Assembly: GCA_038120295.1 (NCBI GenBank)
Contig: JAYOLL010000005.1
Location: 62,001-126,000, forward strand
Origin: JAYOEY01 sp038120295
Lineage (GTDB): Bacteria; Pseudomonadota; Alphaproteobacteria; MPNO01; UBA2964
Direction of reading: 5' to 3'
Length of the DNA: 64,000 nucleotides
Part shown: positions 24,113 through 32,975 of the stretch, in pieces
Position numbering within the stretch: position 1 is the stretch's first letter
Layout of the letters: each line of letters begins with the position of its first letter
The notes under the pieces: model-generated
Told to the model about the DNA's origin: nothing
Databases searched by the model: none
The model's input: only the letters and a program-made list of their open reading frames with translations
Translations under genes and position numbers: made by a program

Positions 24113-24994
24113 ATGAGATATTGTCGTTTCAATCACCCCGATGCCGGAACCGACCGGATCGGCGTCGTGCGCGGAGACATGGTGCATGACGTCACTGCCG
24201 TGCTTGAGGAACTACCGTCGCACCGCTACCCGTTTCCGCGTGGCGACCAGCTGGTCGTAAACCTGGAAACGCTGCGCCCGAAGATGGAGTCACTGGCCGA
24301 TGGCGCGGCGGGTATCCCTGCCACCTTGGTCGATTTTCTGAGCCCGGTCGCCAACCCGACCAAGATCATCGGCGTGCCGCAGAACTACGAGGAGCACGCG
24401 GCGGAAGCGACCGCCGATCATGAAATTTCAGGCGGTCGCCCGCGTCGGACGATGCAGGACCAGGGGCTGTTCCTGAAAGCCAACAGCGCCCTGATCGGCC
24501 CTTCCGAAGGCGTCGCCGTCCGCTTTCCCGACCGCCGCACCGATCATGAGGCCGAGCTCGGCATGGTCATCGGAAAGTTCGGCAGCGACATCCCGTACGA
24601 GAACGCGATGGACTACGTCGCCGGCTTCGCCATCGCGATGGACATGGTGGTGCGCGGCCCTGAAGACCGCTCGTTCCGCAAATCGGTCGACACCTACGCC
24701 ATCCTCGGCCCGTGGCTGGTCACGGCGGACGAGATCCCCAATCCCGGCAATCTCGATTTTCACCTGTCGGTGGGCGGCGAACTGCGCCAGAAGAACAACA
24801 CGAAGAACCTGATCCTGGACCTGCCGGGCCAGATCGCCTGGGCGTCGCAGTTCTATTCGCTGCATCCCGGCGACATCATCATGTCCGGCACCTGCGCCGG
24901 GGTGAACCGGGTTGGGCCGGGCGACGTGATGCATCTGGAGTTCGAGGGCATCGGCGCGATGGATGTGCCTGTGCGCGCTCATAAGGTTTCTTGA
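24113..24994 (+). CDS. Fumarylacetoacetate hydrolase family protein (copy 2)
   Basis: A 293-residue paralogue of the preceding FAA hydrolase with the same architecture: PTKIIGVPQNYEEHA, PDRRTDHEAELGMVIGKFGS with the Glu-x-Glu metal site, FAIAMDMVVRGPEDRSFRKS and HPGDIIMSGTCAGVNRVGPG. The active-site segment IGVPQNYEEHAAEA differs from copy 1 (VGIARNRKNLQAENL), so different substrates are likely. A bidirectional terminator follows. Confidence 0.88.
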   Translation: MRYCRFNHPDAGTDRIGVVRGDMVHDVTAVLEELPSHRYPFPRGDQLVVNLETLRPKMESLADGAAGIPATLVDFLSPVANPTKIIGVPQNYEEHAAEATADHEISGGRPRRTMQDQGLFLKANSALIGPSEGVAVRFPDRRTDHEAELGMVIGKFGSDIPYENAMDYVAGFAIAMDMVVRGPEDRSFRKSVDTYAILGPWLVTADEIPNPGNLDFHLSVGGELRQKNNTKNLILDLPGQIAWASQFYSLHPGDIIMSGTCAGVNRVGPGDVMHLEFEGIGAMDVPVRAHKVS

Positions 24995-25025
24995 TTGGAC
25001 CGCTATCGCGGGCTGGTGCAGACCC

Positions 25026-25055
25026 AAAAAGGGCGCTCCCTCGGGAGCGCCCTTT
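25026..25055. terminator. Rho-independent terminator, bidirectional
   Basis: AAAGGGCGCTCC pairs with GGAGCGCCCTTT around a CTCG-type loop (about 25028-25055), with A and T runs on the flanks. It separates the convergent FAA-hydrolase and Bax-inhibitor genes and can act on both strands. Confidence 0.88.
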
Positions 25056-25077
25056 CCTTTGTTACTGTCCGCTGTAT

Positions 25078-25830
25078 TTACCGGCGGTCGCCGAGAAGAT
25101 GCAGCAGCATGACGAACAGGTTGATGAAGTCGAGATAGAGCCGGAGCGCGCCGGACAGCGCCAGCTTGCCGCTCGTCTCGTGATCGTAATGCTCGGCATA
25201 CTCGTTCTTGATGTTCTGCGTGTCATAGGCGGTTAGCCCGACGAACACGATCACGCCGATCACCGAGATCGCAAACTGCAGCGCGGAGCTCTGCAGGAAG
25301 ATATTGACGATCGCGGCGATGAAGATGCCGATCAGACCCATGATCAGGAACGACCCGATCCCCGACAGGTCCTTCTTCGTGGTGTAGCCGTAAAGGCTCA
25401 TCGCGGCGAAGGTGCCGGCGGTGATGAAGAACACCCGGGCGACCGACGTGCCGGTATAGACCATGAAGACGGTCGCGAGCGACACGCCCATGGCCGCCGA
25501 GAACCCCCAGAATACCGCCTGGGCTGTAAAGAAGCTCATCCGGTGCAAACCGAAGCTCAGCACCAGGATGAAGGCAAACGGCGCCAGCATGACGATCCAG
25601 CGCATACCGCCTGTAAACAGCATCTGGCCGAACTCTGTCATCAGAAGCTGCCCGCCGGCGCCCTGCGTGATCGACGCCTGCGCGATAAACGCTGCGACAA
25701 CGCCTGTCAGCGCCAGGCCCGACGCCATGTAGTTGTAGACCCGCAGCATGTAGGCGCGGAGTCCCTCGTCGAAAACTGCCTGGTCAGCGGCAGTTCCTGC
25801 AAAAATCCGTTTTTCAGTACCGAAGGCCAT
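25078..25830 (-). CDS. Bax inhibitor-1/YccA family membrane protein
   Basis: A 250-residue inner-membrane protein with about seven hydrophobic segments. Diagnostic blocks are YMLRVYNYMASGLALTGVVA (about 28-47), FWGFSAAMGVSLATVFMVYT (about 107-126), SLYGYTTKKDLSG and the conserved C-terminal FVGLTAYDTQNIKNEYAEH, followed by GALRLYLDFINLFVMLLHLL. Family members are calcium-leak or YccA-type FtsH-modulator proteins; which role applies here is unknown. Confidence 0.92.
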   Translation of the reverse strand: MAFGTEKRIFAGTAADQAVFDEGLRAYMLRVYNYMASGLALTGVVAAFIAQASITQGAGGQLLMTEFGQMLFTGGMRWIVMLAPFAFILVLSFGLHRMSFFTAQAVFWGFSAAMGVSLATVFMVYTGTSVARVFFITAGTFAAMSLYGYTTKKDLSGIGSFLIMGLIGIFIAAIVNIFLQSSALQFAISVIGVIVFVGLTAYDTQNIKNEYAEHYDHETSGKLALSGALRLYLDFINLFVMLLHLLGDRR

Positions 25831-25935
25831 ATCAATCCTCGTTCAATGGCGGTTCAACTCGCGTGTAATATGGGGGAAACACGCGGAAAATCAAGGAGTC
25901 TCTCCTCAATGCCACGTTAAGGGCCCCATCCCTTC

Positions 25936-28479
25936 TTATTCGTTTCTCAGCATCGGCGCGGCGGTCTGCCCCAATGACCGCCAGGTGCCGATCAGCGCGA
26001 GGGCGACAATGAAAACCGCGGACCCCGCGGCGGTTAGGGCGACGGATTCCGGCACCGGGGCCCATTCCATCCGCATCACCTGCGTCAGCACCGCCCAGCC
26101 CGCGATGGAGCCGAAAATTGCGGCAAGCAGCGCGGTCGCAATGGCCAACAGCCCGTACTCGACCAGGAGGGTTGCGACGATCTCGCGCCGGCGCGCGCCC
26201 AGCACCTTGAGAACCACCGAATCGTACAGGCGAAGCCGCCGGCTCGCGCCAATGGCGCCGCCCAGCACCAGCGCGCCAGCCAGCACGGTTACCCCGGCAA
26301 TTACACGGACGGCGGAGGCGATCCTGTCGGTCACTTCTGAAAGCGCATCGAGGACGTCCCGCACGCGGACCGCGGTGATATTGGCGAATTTCTTTACCAC
26401 CTCCGCCTCGATCGCGTTTTCCGATTCGCGCGGCATGCGGATCGCGGCGATGTGGGTCTGCGGCGCCGCCTCTATGACGCCCGGGGAAAAGACGATGACG
26501 AAATTGACCCGGAGCGAGCGCCATTTGATGCGGCGCAGATTGGCGATCGTCGCCTCGATCGGCCGTCCCAGCACGTTGATAGTCAGTCGGTCGCCGACGC
26601 CGATTCCGAACCCGCGCGCCGCGCGCTCGTCGAAGCTGATCAGCGGCGGGCCGCTGTAATCGGCGGGCCACCATTTGCCCTCGACGATCTCCGCGCCTTC
26701 GGGAGGAGCTGCCGACCAGGTCAAGCCGCGGTCGCCGCGTAGCACCCAGCGCACCCCCGGATCGGCAGTAAACTCGCGCGACGGCGTTCCGTTGATCGCC
26801 GCGATCCGTCCGCGCAGCATGGGGACCCGGTTTATGCCGTCGACCGCGCCTGCGCTTCGGACGGTGCGTTCGAAATCGTCAATCTGGTCCGGCTGGATAT
26901 CGATGAAGAAAAAGGCAGGCGCGGCCTTCGGCATGGCGTCGCGGATCTGACGCGCCAGGTTGCCCTCGACGACCACGACGGCAATCAGCACGGTCAGCCC
27001 CAGCCCCATCGACAGCACTACGTTGGCGGTCTGCGCGCCAGGGCGGTGCAGGTTGGCGAGCGCCAGGCGGAGCGAGGTGTTCTTCATCCCGCCGGCGCGC
27101 CGCGCCAGCGCCATTACCAGCCGGCCCGCGCAGTGAAACAGGCCGAAAGCGGCGATCGACCCGCCGACGAACCAGGACGCGATCACCCTGTCATGCGCCG
27201 TCGTAATAGCGAGGACCGACAGCGCGGCGATGCAGAGCAGGATCGTCGCGATGACCGCCGGACCCGGATTTGCCCGCGCCAGCACTACCGCGTCGCGAAA
27301 CAGCCCGCCGGGCGCGACCGAGGCGGCGCGCGCCACCGGCCAGATTGAAAATGTCGCGGCAACGAGGACTCCGTATACCGCCGCCAACAACAGCGGCTCG
27401 GGGTAAAGCCCGATGCGCAAAGGCGTCGGTATGATCCCGCTCAGCAGCCACGACGCCAGAATCGGCAGCGCCGCGCCGACAGCGATCCCGATGGCGATGC
27501 CGAGCGCGGTCATGAGCGCGATCTCGATCAGCCAGGTCATGAAGACCAGCCGTGCGTCGGCGCCGATGCATTTGAACATCGCGATGGTCTGCATCTTGCC
27601 GCCGAGATAGGATCGGACCGCGTTACCGGCCCCCACGCCGCCGATCAGCAGGGCGGCGAGTCCGACCAGCGTTATAAACTGCGTCGTCCGGTTGATGATC
27701 CGCTGTGTGCCCGGCGCGACGCCGCGCCGGTCGCGCACGCGCCATCCCGCGTCGGGAAAAGTGGCGTCGAGCGCGCCGCGGAAGGTGCCGACCAGCTCGT
27801 CACTCGCCTGACCGTTTGCGAGTCGTACCCGGTATTCGTATCGGATCTGCGCTCCCGGCCGCACCAGGCCGGTATCGGTCAGGCTGTTGCGCGCGACGAT
27901 GAAGCGGGGCCCGTAGGTAATGGCCCGCGCGCCGGCCAGACGGTCCGGTTCCTGCCGGATCGCCGCCCGGATTCGGTAGCGTGTCGAGCCGATCCGCACC
28001 GAATCGTCTATTTTCGCGTCGAGCCGGTTGAGGATGGATGGATCGACCGCCGCCCCCCATTCTCCGTCGCGCCGTTCCAGCACTGTTTCGAGCGGCGCGT
28101 CCCGGTCGAGTTCCAGCGCGCCGTAGAGCGGATAGGCGCCGTCCACCGATTTGAGATTGATCAGGGTTCGCTTCGCACCATCGGTCCGGTGCGCCATCGA
28201 GCGCATATAGGTGATCTCGGATACGTCCGCGTGGCGGCCCATCCAGCGGCGCTGTTCGCCTGTCGCCGGTCGGTGGACCAGCCGGACCGCAACATCGCCG
28301 CCGAGAAGGACGGCCCCGTCGGACGCCAGCCCGGCGACGATCGAAGAGGATATCGAGCCGATTCCTGCGATCGCCGCGACTCCCAGAACGATGCAGGAGA
28401 GAAAGATACGGAATCGTTTTCGCCCACCGCGCAGGTCGCGCCGGGCGAAGGAAAACGCCAGGGCGAGCTTCTTCTTCAT
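25936..28479 (-). CDS. ybbP: ABC transporter permease, FtsX/MacB-type (YbbP family)
   Basis: An 847-residue permease with two FtsX-type membrane domains. A short cytoplasmic start ([20 protein letters not shown]) leads into TM1 and a large extracytoplasmic domain (about 50-250), then three TM segments around 255-380, further TM segments near 400-490, a second periplasmic domain, and the last three TM segments from about 720 to the end. This is the ten-helix YbbP layout. It overlaps the ATPase gene by ATGA, so the pair forms one ABC system. Substrate is unknown; the linked TesA-like esterase suggests lipid handling. Confidence 0.88.
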   Translation of the reverse strand: MKKKLALAFSFARRDLRGGRKRFRIFLSCIVLGVAAIAGIGSISSSIVAGLASDGAVLLGGDVAVRLVHRPATGEQRRWMGRHADVSEITYMRSMAHRTDGAKRTLINLKSVDGAYPLYGALELDRDAPLETVLERRDGEWGAAVDPSILNRLDAKIDDSVRIGSTRYRIRAAIRQEPDRLAGARAITYGPRFIVARNSLTDTGLVRPGAQIRYEYRVRLANGQASDELVGTFRGALDATFPDAGWRVRDRRGVAPGTQRIINRTTQFITLVGLAALLIGGVGAGNAVRSYLGGKMQTIAMFKCIGADARLVFMTWLIEIALMTALGIAIGIAVGAALPILASWLLSGIIPTPLRIGLYPEPLLLAAVYGVLVAATFSIWPVARAASVAPGGLFRDAVVLARANPGPAVIATILLCIAALSVLAITTAHDRVIASWFVGGSIAAFGLFHCAGRLVMALARRAGGMKNTSLRLALANLHRPGAQTANVVLSMGLGLTVLIAVVVVEGNLARQIRDAMPKAAPAFFFIDIQPDQIDDFERTVRSAGAVDGINRVPMLRGRIAAINGTPSREFTADPGVRWVLRGDRGLTWSAAPPEGAEIVEGKWWPADYSGPPLISFDERAARGFGIGVGDRLTINVLGRPIEATIANLRRIKWRSLRVNFVIVFSPGVIEAAPQTHIAAIRMPRESENAIEAEVVKKFANITAVRVRDVLDALSEVTDRIASAVRVIAGVTVLAGALVLGGAIGASRRLRLYDSVVLKVLGARRREIVATLLVEYGLLAIATALLAAIFGSIAGWAVLTQVMRMEWAPVPESVALTAAGSAVFIVALALIGTWRSLGQTAAPMLRNE

Positions 28480-29198
28480 TCCCCGCCCTTGTCCGCGCCG
28501 CCATTCGCGCCGCTATCCAGGACGCGCCCGTCACCGATATGGATAGCCCGCCCGCACTTTTCGCCCAGCCGCGCTTCATGGGTGATGAGCATCAGCGTCG
28601 TCCCCGCTTGTTCGGCGAGTGAGAACAGGAGCTCAATGACTTTATCGCCGGTTCCCTGGTCGAGGTTACCAGTCGGCTCGTCTGCCAGCAGAAGCCGGGG
28701 CGACGCAGCGAAAGCACGGGCCAGCGCGACGCGCTGCTGTTCGCCGCCCGAAAGCTGGCCCGGATAATGGCCGATGCGATGGTCAAGCCCGACCGCCTTC
28801 AGCCCGTCCGCCGCCCGGTCAAACGCATCTGCGTCGCCCGCCAACTCGAACGGGATGGCAACGTTCTCCAGCGCCGTCATGGTGGGGACCAGGTGGAAAT
28901 TCTGGAACACGATGCCGATCGTGTCGCGCCGGAACACCGACAGCCCGTCCTCGTCGAGGGCATTGAGGTCCTGCCCGGCGATCTCTATGCGGCCTGAGGT
29001 GGGGCGTTCAAGACCCGCGATCACCATCATCATGGTCGTCTTGCCCGACCCCGAAGGTCCCAGAACGCTGACGGTTTCGCCGGCGGCGATTTCAAGATCG
29101 ATGCCGCGCAGGATATTGACGTCGCCCGCCGGCCCCTCCAGCTTAAGGTGGACGTCGTCGAGCAAAATCATGGGATCGGAACTGGTCGTGTCTGGCAC
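28476..29198 (-). CDS. ybbA: ABC transporter ATP-binding protein (YbbA family)
   Basis: A 240-residue ATPase with Walker [15 protein letters not shown] (about 45-58), the signature [15 protein letters not shown] (about 148-162), Walker [13 protein letters not shown] and the switch histidine in [11 protein letters not shown]. It partners the YbbP-type permease encoded immediately downstream with a 4-base overlap. The start may be 29198 or the internal ATG at 29171 (MILLDDVHL); either overlaps or abuts the divergent esterase gene, as in the ybbA/tesA region of Escherichia coli. Confidence 0.9.
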   Translation of the reverse strand: MPDTTSSDPMILLDDVHLKLEGPAGDVNILRGIDLEIAAGETVSVLGPSGSGKTTMMMVIAGLERPTSGRIEIAGQDLNALDEDGLSVFRRDTIGIVFQNFHLVPTMTALENVAIPFELAGDADAFDRAADGLKAVGLDHRIGHYPGQLSGGEQQRVALARAFAASPRLLLADEPTGNLDQGTGDKVIELLFSLAEQAGTTLMLITHEARLGEKCGRAIHIGDGRVLDSGANGGADKGGE

Positions 29199-29922
29199 TG
29201 AACTGACCGCGTTTCAGAGAAGTTTCCTGCGGCCCCTCGCCTGTGACGGGCCGCGCACAGGGAAATATGCTTTCGCGCGCCCGGATTGCAAGCGCCGGAC
29301 CGGGATTGCCCTGTTTCTGGCTCTTTTGCTCGTATGCGCCGTTTCCTTCGATTCCAGGGCGGAAACCCGCCTTCTGGTGCTCGGCGACAGCCTGACCGCC
29401 GGGTACGGGTTGCCGCCGGAACAGGCTTTTCCGGCCCAGCTCGAAACCCGGCTCAAGAAGGATGGATATCCGGTCACGGTGATCAACGCCGGCGTTTCGG
29501 GCGATACCAGCGCCGGCGGTCGGGCCCGGCTCGGCTGGGCGCTTGCTGACCGGCCCGATCTCGCTCTGGTCGAACTCGGCGCAAATGACGGGCTCCGCGG
29601 GCTCGATCCCGGCGCGATGAAAGACAATCTCGACGCAATAATCCGGACGCTCCGCGGCAAGGGCATCGGCGTGATGCTCGCCGGCATGCTGGCGCCTCCC
29701 AATATGGGGCCGGTCTATGAGCGCGAATTCAACGCTGTGTTTCCCGCGCTGGCGCGTGAGCACGACATCGTTTTCTACCCGTTCTTCCTCGACGGTGTGG
29801 CGGCCGATCCTGCGCTCAACCAGCGCGACGGCATCCATCCCAACGCGAAGGGGGTGGCCGCGATAGTTGACCGAATTGCGCCATTTGTGGTGCGCTTGCT
29901 CAAACGCGGAAAAGGGAAGTAG
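29170..29922 (+). CDS. tesA: Exported SGNH-hydrolase esterase, TesA-like (arylesterase/lysophospholipase)
   Basis: A GDSL/SGNH hydrolase: block I LLVLGDSLTAGYGLPPEQAF with the catalytic Ser, block II glycine in INAGVSGDTSAGG, block III asparagine in ELGANDGLRGLDPG and block V DGIHPNAKGV with catalytic Asp and His. A hydrophobic leader GIALFLALLLVCAVSFDSRA precedes the mature protein, so it is periplasmic. The start is uncertain: the nearest candidates, ATG 29170 and GTG 29188, leave an unusually long polar region before the leader. The gene overlaps the 5' end of divergent ybbA. Confidence 0.85.
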   Translation: MGSELVVSGTELTAFQRSFLRPLACDGPRTGKYAFARPDCKRRTGIALFLALLLVCAVSFDSRAETRLLVLGDSLTAGYGLPPEQAFPAQLETRLKKDGYPVTVINAGVSGDTSAGGRARLGWALADRPDLALVELGANDGLRGLDPGAMKDNLDAIIRTLRGKGIGVMLAGMLAPPNMGPVYEREFNAVFPALAREHDIVFYPFFLDGVAADPALNQRDGIHPNAKGVAAIVDRIAPFVVRLLKRGKGK

Positions 29923-29929
29923 CAGGCGG

Positions 29930-31063
29930 ATGGATACGGTGACATCTGGATTCGAGGTCGCGCATGCCAGTGGTGGCGACTGGCGCGACCTGACGGAAAG
30001 CTGCCTGTCTTCGCTCGATTCGCTGCCCGCCGGCGCCAGTCTCGGCTTTGTCTACGTGACGGATTCGCTCGACGAGGATCTGCGCTCCATTGTCAACCGG
30101 CTGCGTGAGGCGACCCGCATTCACGACTGGGTCGGTACTGTCGGATTCGGCGTCTGCGTCAGCGGCGAGGAGCTGTTCGACCTTCCCGCCATGTCGATAA
30201 TGGTTGGCGCGGTGCCGCGCGATGGCTATCGGATCGTTCCGACCATGGGGCCCGAAGACAGGGAACTGCCGCTGGAAATCCGCAACTGGGCGGGGGCTCA
30301 GGAGCTGGTGCTGGGAATCGTCCATGCCGATCCCCGCGTGCCGGGTATTGAACGGACCCTGTCTCATATACAGGACCAGACCGGCGCGTTTCTGGTCGGC
30401 GGGCTGACAGCATCCCGCGGCGGCGCGCAGGAACAGATTGCGGGCGATGTCACCGAAGGCGGCGTGTCGGGCGTATTGCTGGCCGGCGGGCTCGGCGCGG
30501 CGGTGGGGCTGACGCAGGGTTGTTCGCCTATCGGTCCGGCGCACGATGTCACACGCGGACGCGACAACATCATCCTCAGCCTTGATAACCGGCCCGCCTT
30601 CGAAGTATTTCGCGAGGATATCGGCGAACTGCTGGCGCGCGACCTGCGCCGCATCGATGGTTATGTTCACGCCGCCATCCCGATCCGGGGCAAGGACACC
30701 GGCGACTACCTGGTCCGCAACCTGCTCGGCGTCTATCCCGAGAAAGGCTGGGTGTCGATCGGCGAACGGGTGGGCGCCGGCGACCGGGTGATGTTCGTCC
30801 GGCGCGACGGGCAAAGCGCGATGGCCGATCTCAAACGCATGGCGTCCGATGTGAAGCGCCGCGCAGGCGATGCGCCGAGGGCCGCGTTCTATTTTTCCTG
30901 CGTGGCACGCGGTCCCAACCTGTTCGGCAGGGAATCGGCAGAGCTCAAAACGATCGCCGAGATCATCGGGGCCGACGTGCCGCTGATCGGGTTCTTCGCC
31001 AACGGCGAAATTTCCGGCGACCGGCTGTACGGCTATACCGGCGTCCTCGCGCTGGTTCTGTAG
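29930..31063 (+). CDS. FIST N- and C-domain protein
   Basis: A 377-residue protein of the FIST family, with an N-terminal FIST domain (about 20-200, including GTVGFGVCVSGEELFD and GAFLVGGLTASRGG) and the FIST C domain (about 215-360, including YFSCVARGPNLFGRESAELK and PLIGFFANGEISG). FIST domains are proposed ligand sensors for small molecules such as amino acids, usually fused to or encoded near signalling proteins. Here it stands alone, 7 bases after tesA and 10 bases before thpR, with no kinase or chemoreceptor beside it. Confidence 0.88.
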   Translation: MDTVTSGFEVAHASGGDWRDLTESCLSSLDSLPAGASLGFVYVTDSLDEDLRSIVNRLREATRIHDWVGTVGFGVCVSGEELFDLPAMSIMVGAVPRDGYRIVPTMGPEDRELPLEIRNWAGAQELVLGIVHADPRVPGIERTLSHIQDQTGAFLVGGLTASRGGAQEQIAGDVTEGGVSGVLLAGGLGAAVGLTQGCSPIGPAHDVTRGRDNIILSLDNRPAFEVFREDIGELLARDLRRIDGYVHAAIPIRGKDTGDYLVRNLLGVYPEKGWVSIGERVGAGDRVMFVRRDGQSAMADLKRMASDVKRRAGDAPRAAFYFSCVARGPNLFGRESAELKTIAEIIGADVPLIGFFANGEISGDRLYGYTGVLALVL

Positions 31064-31073
31064 TTCCGGTCCC

Positions 31074-31616
31074 ATGATCCGGCTTTTCGTTGCGGTCTAT
31101 CCGCCTCCCGACATTCGCGCGCGGCTGGCCGGCCTGTGCGCCGGCATTACGGACGCGCGCTGGGTGTCGCCCGAAAACATGCACCTGACGCTGCGTTTTA
31201 TCGGCGAGGTCGAGGAGCCGAGGCTGGAAGATATCGGGTATGAGCTGCGCGGTATTCGCGCGGCGTCCTTTGCACTGACGCTTGCAGGCGTCGGTCATTT
31301 CGAGAGCCGGGGACGGGTTCGCGCGATCTGGGCGGGGGTCCAGACATCGCCTGAGCTTGTAGAGCTGCAGCATCGAGTCGATGCCGCAATCCGTCGCGCC
31401 GGGCTGGCATCGGAAGGCAGGCGGTTCTCTCCGCATGTGACGCTCGCCAGACTGAAGAATGCGAAACCGGATGCGGTCGGCCGCTGGCTGCAGGCCAACG
31501 GCGCCTTTCGAGGGTTCCCGTTCGACGTGTCCGAATTCACCCTGTTCGCGAGCCATCAGGGCAAGGAGGCAGCTGTTTACCAGCCGCTGGAGGATTATCC
31601 TCTCCGGGACCTATAG
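31074..31616 (+). CDS. thpR: RNA 2',3'-cyclic phosphodiesterase
   Basis: A 180-residue 2H phosphoesterase. The two catalytic His-x-Thr motifs are present: MHLTLRFIGEV (about residue 40) and PHVTLARLKN (about 121). The start MIRLFVAVYPPPDIRARLAG is typical of ThpR/LigT. It opens 2',3'-cyclic phosphates at RNA ends. It is the last gene of the tesA-FIST-thpR run. Confidence 0.92.
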   Translation: MIRLFVAVYPPPDIRARLAGLCAGITDARWVSPENMHLTLRFIGEVEEPRLEDIGYELRGIRAASFALTLAGVGHFESRGRVRAIWAGVQTSPELVELQHRVDAAIRRAGLASEGRRFSPHVTLARLKNAKPDAVGRWLQANGAFRGFPFDVSEFTLFASHQGKEAAVYQPLEDYPLRDL

Positions 31617-31740
31617 CGACCAGAAAAGAACTGTGATCGTAAATCCAGGCGCAGCCCGGCCAGATCTGGAGATTTAGACCGGGCGATAAAGGGAAAATAT
31701 TTTGTTCTCCGCGGAGTGCATGGGGTAGAAACAGGACTAT

Positions 31741-31774
31741 ATTATTCGTTTATTTTCATTATTCGTTTATTTTC
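31741..31774. promoter_or_regulatory. Tandem 17-bp direct repeat upstream of the Lrp-family gene
   Basis: Two perfect head-to-tail copies of ATTATTCGTTTATTTTC occupy 31741-31757 and 31758-31774, ending 38 bases before the start of the Lrp-type regulator. The surrounding 100 bases are strongly AT-rich, unlike the rest of the window, and also contain GGGAAAATATTTT near 31691 and AAAATATTCCC near 31784 as a loose inverted pair. This is a plausible promoter and autoregulatory operator for the regulator. Confidence 0.65.
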
Positions 31775-31812
31775 CTTGCCAGAAAATATTCCCTGTTGCA
31801 TCCGAAGGACCC

Positions 31813-32304
31813 ATGGACAAGATCGATCTTCAGATTCTCGACTGCCTGCAGAACGACGCAACCCTTTCGGTAAGCGAAATCGCCAAACAGGTCGGGCTGT
31901 CGACCTCCCCCTGCTGGAACCGCATCCAGCGTCTCGAAGCGGCCGGTGTGATTACCGGGCGGGTGGCCCTCCTGAACGCAAAGGCGCTTAATGTCGGCGT
32001 GACCTGCTTCGTCTCGATCCGGACCAACCAGCACAGCGCCGCCTGGTTCGAGAACTTTTCGAAATCGGTGTCATCCTTCCCGGAGGTGGTCGAGTTCTAC
32101 CGGCTTAGCGGCGATGTCGATTACCTTCTGCGCGTGGTTGTTCCCGATATCGCGTCCTACGACGAATTCTACAAGCGGCTGATCGATCATGTGGATCTCA
32201 CCGATGTAAGCTCGTCCTTCGCGATGGAAGAGATCAAGTACACCACGACCCTGCCGCTCGAATATGCAGACCGCAAGGCGTCCCGAACGGCGGCAAAAGG
32301 GTAG
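31813..32304 (+). CDS. Lrp/AsnC family transcriptional regulator
   Basis: A 163-residue regulator. The N-terminal winged helix-turn-helix is KIDLQILDCLQNDATLSVSE then IAKQVGLSTSPCWNRIQRLE (about 3-45), and the C-terminal RAM effector domain covers about 65-150 (VVEFYRLSGDVDYLLRVVVP). Lrp-type proteins bind amino acids and control their metabolism, often repressing their own gene. The tandem repeat just upstream fits autoregulation. Target genes are not evident. Confidence 0.92.
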   Translation: MDKIDLQILDCLQNDATLSVSEIAKQVGLSTSPCWNRIQRLEAAGVITGRVALLNAKALNVGVTCFVSIRTNQHSAAWFENFSKSVSSFPEVVEFYRLSGDVDYLLRVVVPDIASYDEFYKRLIDHVDLTDVSSSFAMEEIKYTTTLPLEYADRKASRTAAKG

Positions 32305-32351
32305 GGAGGCCTCTCGACAGGAAGGCGCTGCTGTCGCCATACTGTTCCCTC

Positions 32352-32975
32352 ATGTCGCAGACCCGTTCAGGAAATTCAGACGATCTCGATGCGTTCCTCG
32401 GAGAAATTCGCGGTTGCGCGCATTGCGCCAGCCATCTGCCGCTCGGCCCGCGCCCGGTGCTGCGCGCGGAGGCGTCGGCGCGGCTGATGATCGTCGGTCA
32501 GGCGCCAGGTACGAAAGTCCATGAATCCGGCATACCCTGGAACGATGCCAGCGGACGACGCCTGCGCGAGTGGCTCGACCTGACCGACGAAGTATTTTAC
32601 GACGAGAGCCGGGTCGCCATCGTGCCGATGGGGTTCTGCTATCCCGGCGCAAATCCCAGGGGCGGCGACAACCCGCCGCGGCCCGAATGCGCGCCCATGT
32701 GGCATCCTCCGTTGCGCGGCATGCTTCCCCATGTCGAATTGACCCTTCTGGTCGGGCAGTACGCGCAGCGCTACTATCTCGGCAAGGAGCGACGCAAGAC
32801 CATGACCGAGACGGTCCGCGCCTTCCGCGCCTACCTACCGGATTACCTGCCGACACCGCATCCGAGCTGGCGCACGACGCACTGGCAGAAGAAAAACAGC
32901 TGGTTCGATGCCGAGGTCATTCCCGAACTGCGCAAGCGGGTACACCGGCTCGTTTTTGAAAGCGCGCCCGCATGA
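32352..32975 (+). CDS. Uracil-DNA glycosylase family protein, iron-sulfur type
   Basis: A 207-residue member of the family 4/5-like uracil-DNA glycosylases. Motif A is LMIVGQAPGTKVHESGIPW (about 45-63) and motif B is TPHPSWR (about 168-174). Four cysteines, at residues 22, 25, 96 and 113, have the spacing of the [4Fe-4S] ligands in these enzymes. Expected to remove uracil from DNA in base-excision repair, though some COG1573 members have other roles. It overlaps the next gene by ATGA. Confidence 0.85.
   Translation: MSQTRSGNSDDLDAFLGEIRGCAHCASHLPLGPRPVLRAEASARLMIVGQAPGTKVHESGIPWNDASGRRLREWLDLTDEVFYDESRVAIVPMGFCYPGANPRGGDNPPRPECAPMWHPPLRGMLPHVELTLLVGQYAQRYYLGKERRKTMTETVRAFRAYLPDYLPTPHPSWRTTHWQKKNSWFDAEVIPELRKRVHRLVFESAPA

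Noticed and set aside
25832..26674. A 280-codon minus-strand frame overlapping the 3' part of ybbP
   Set aside because: It lies in another frame of the ybbP coding sequence and has an Arg-rich shadow composition, while the ybbP frame is continuous and shows TM segments.
31741..31774. The 17-bp tandem repeat as the start of a CRISPR array
   Set aside because: There are only two copies, with no spacer between them, and no cas genes in the window.
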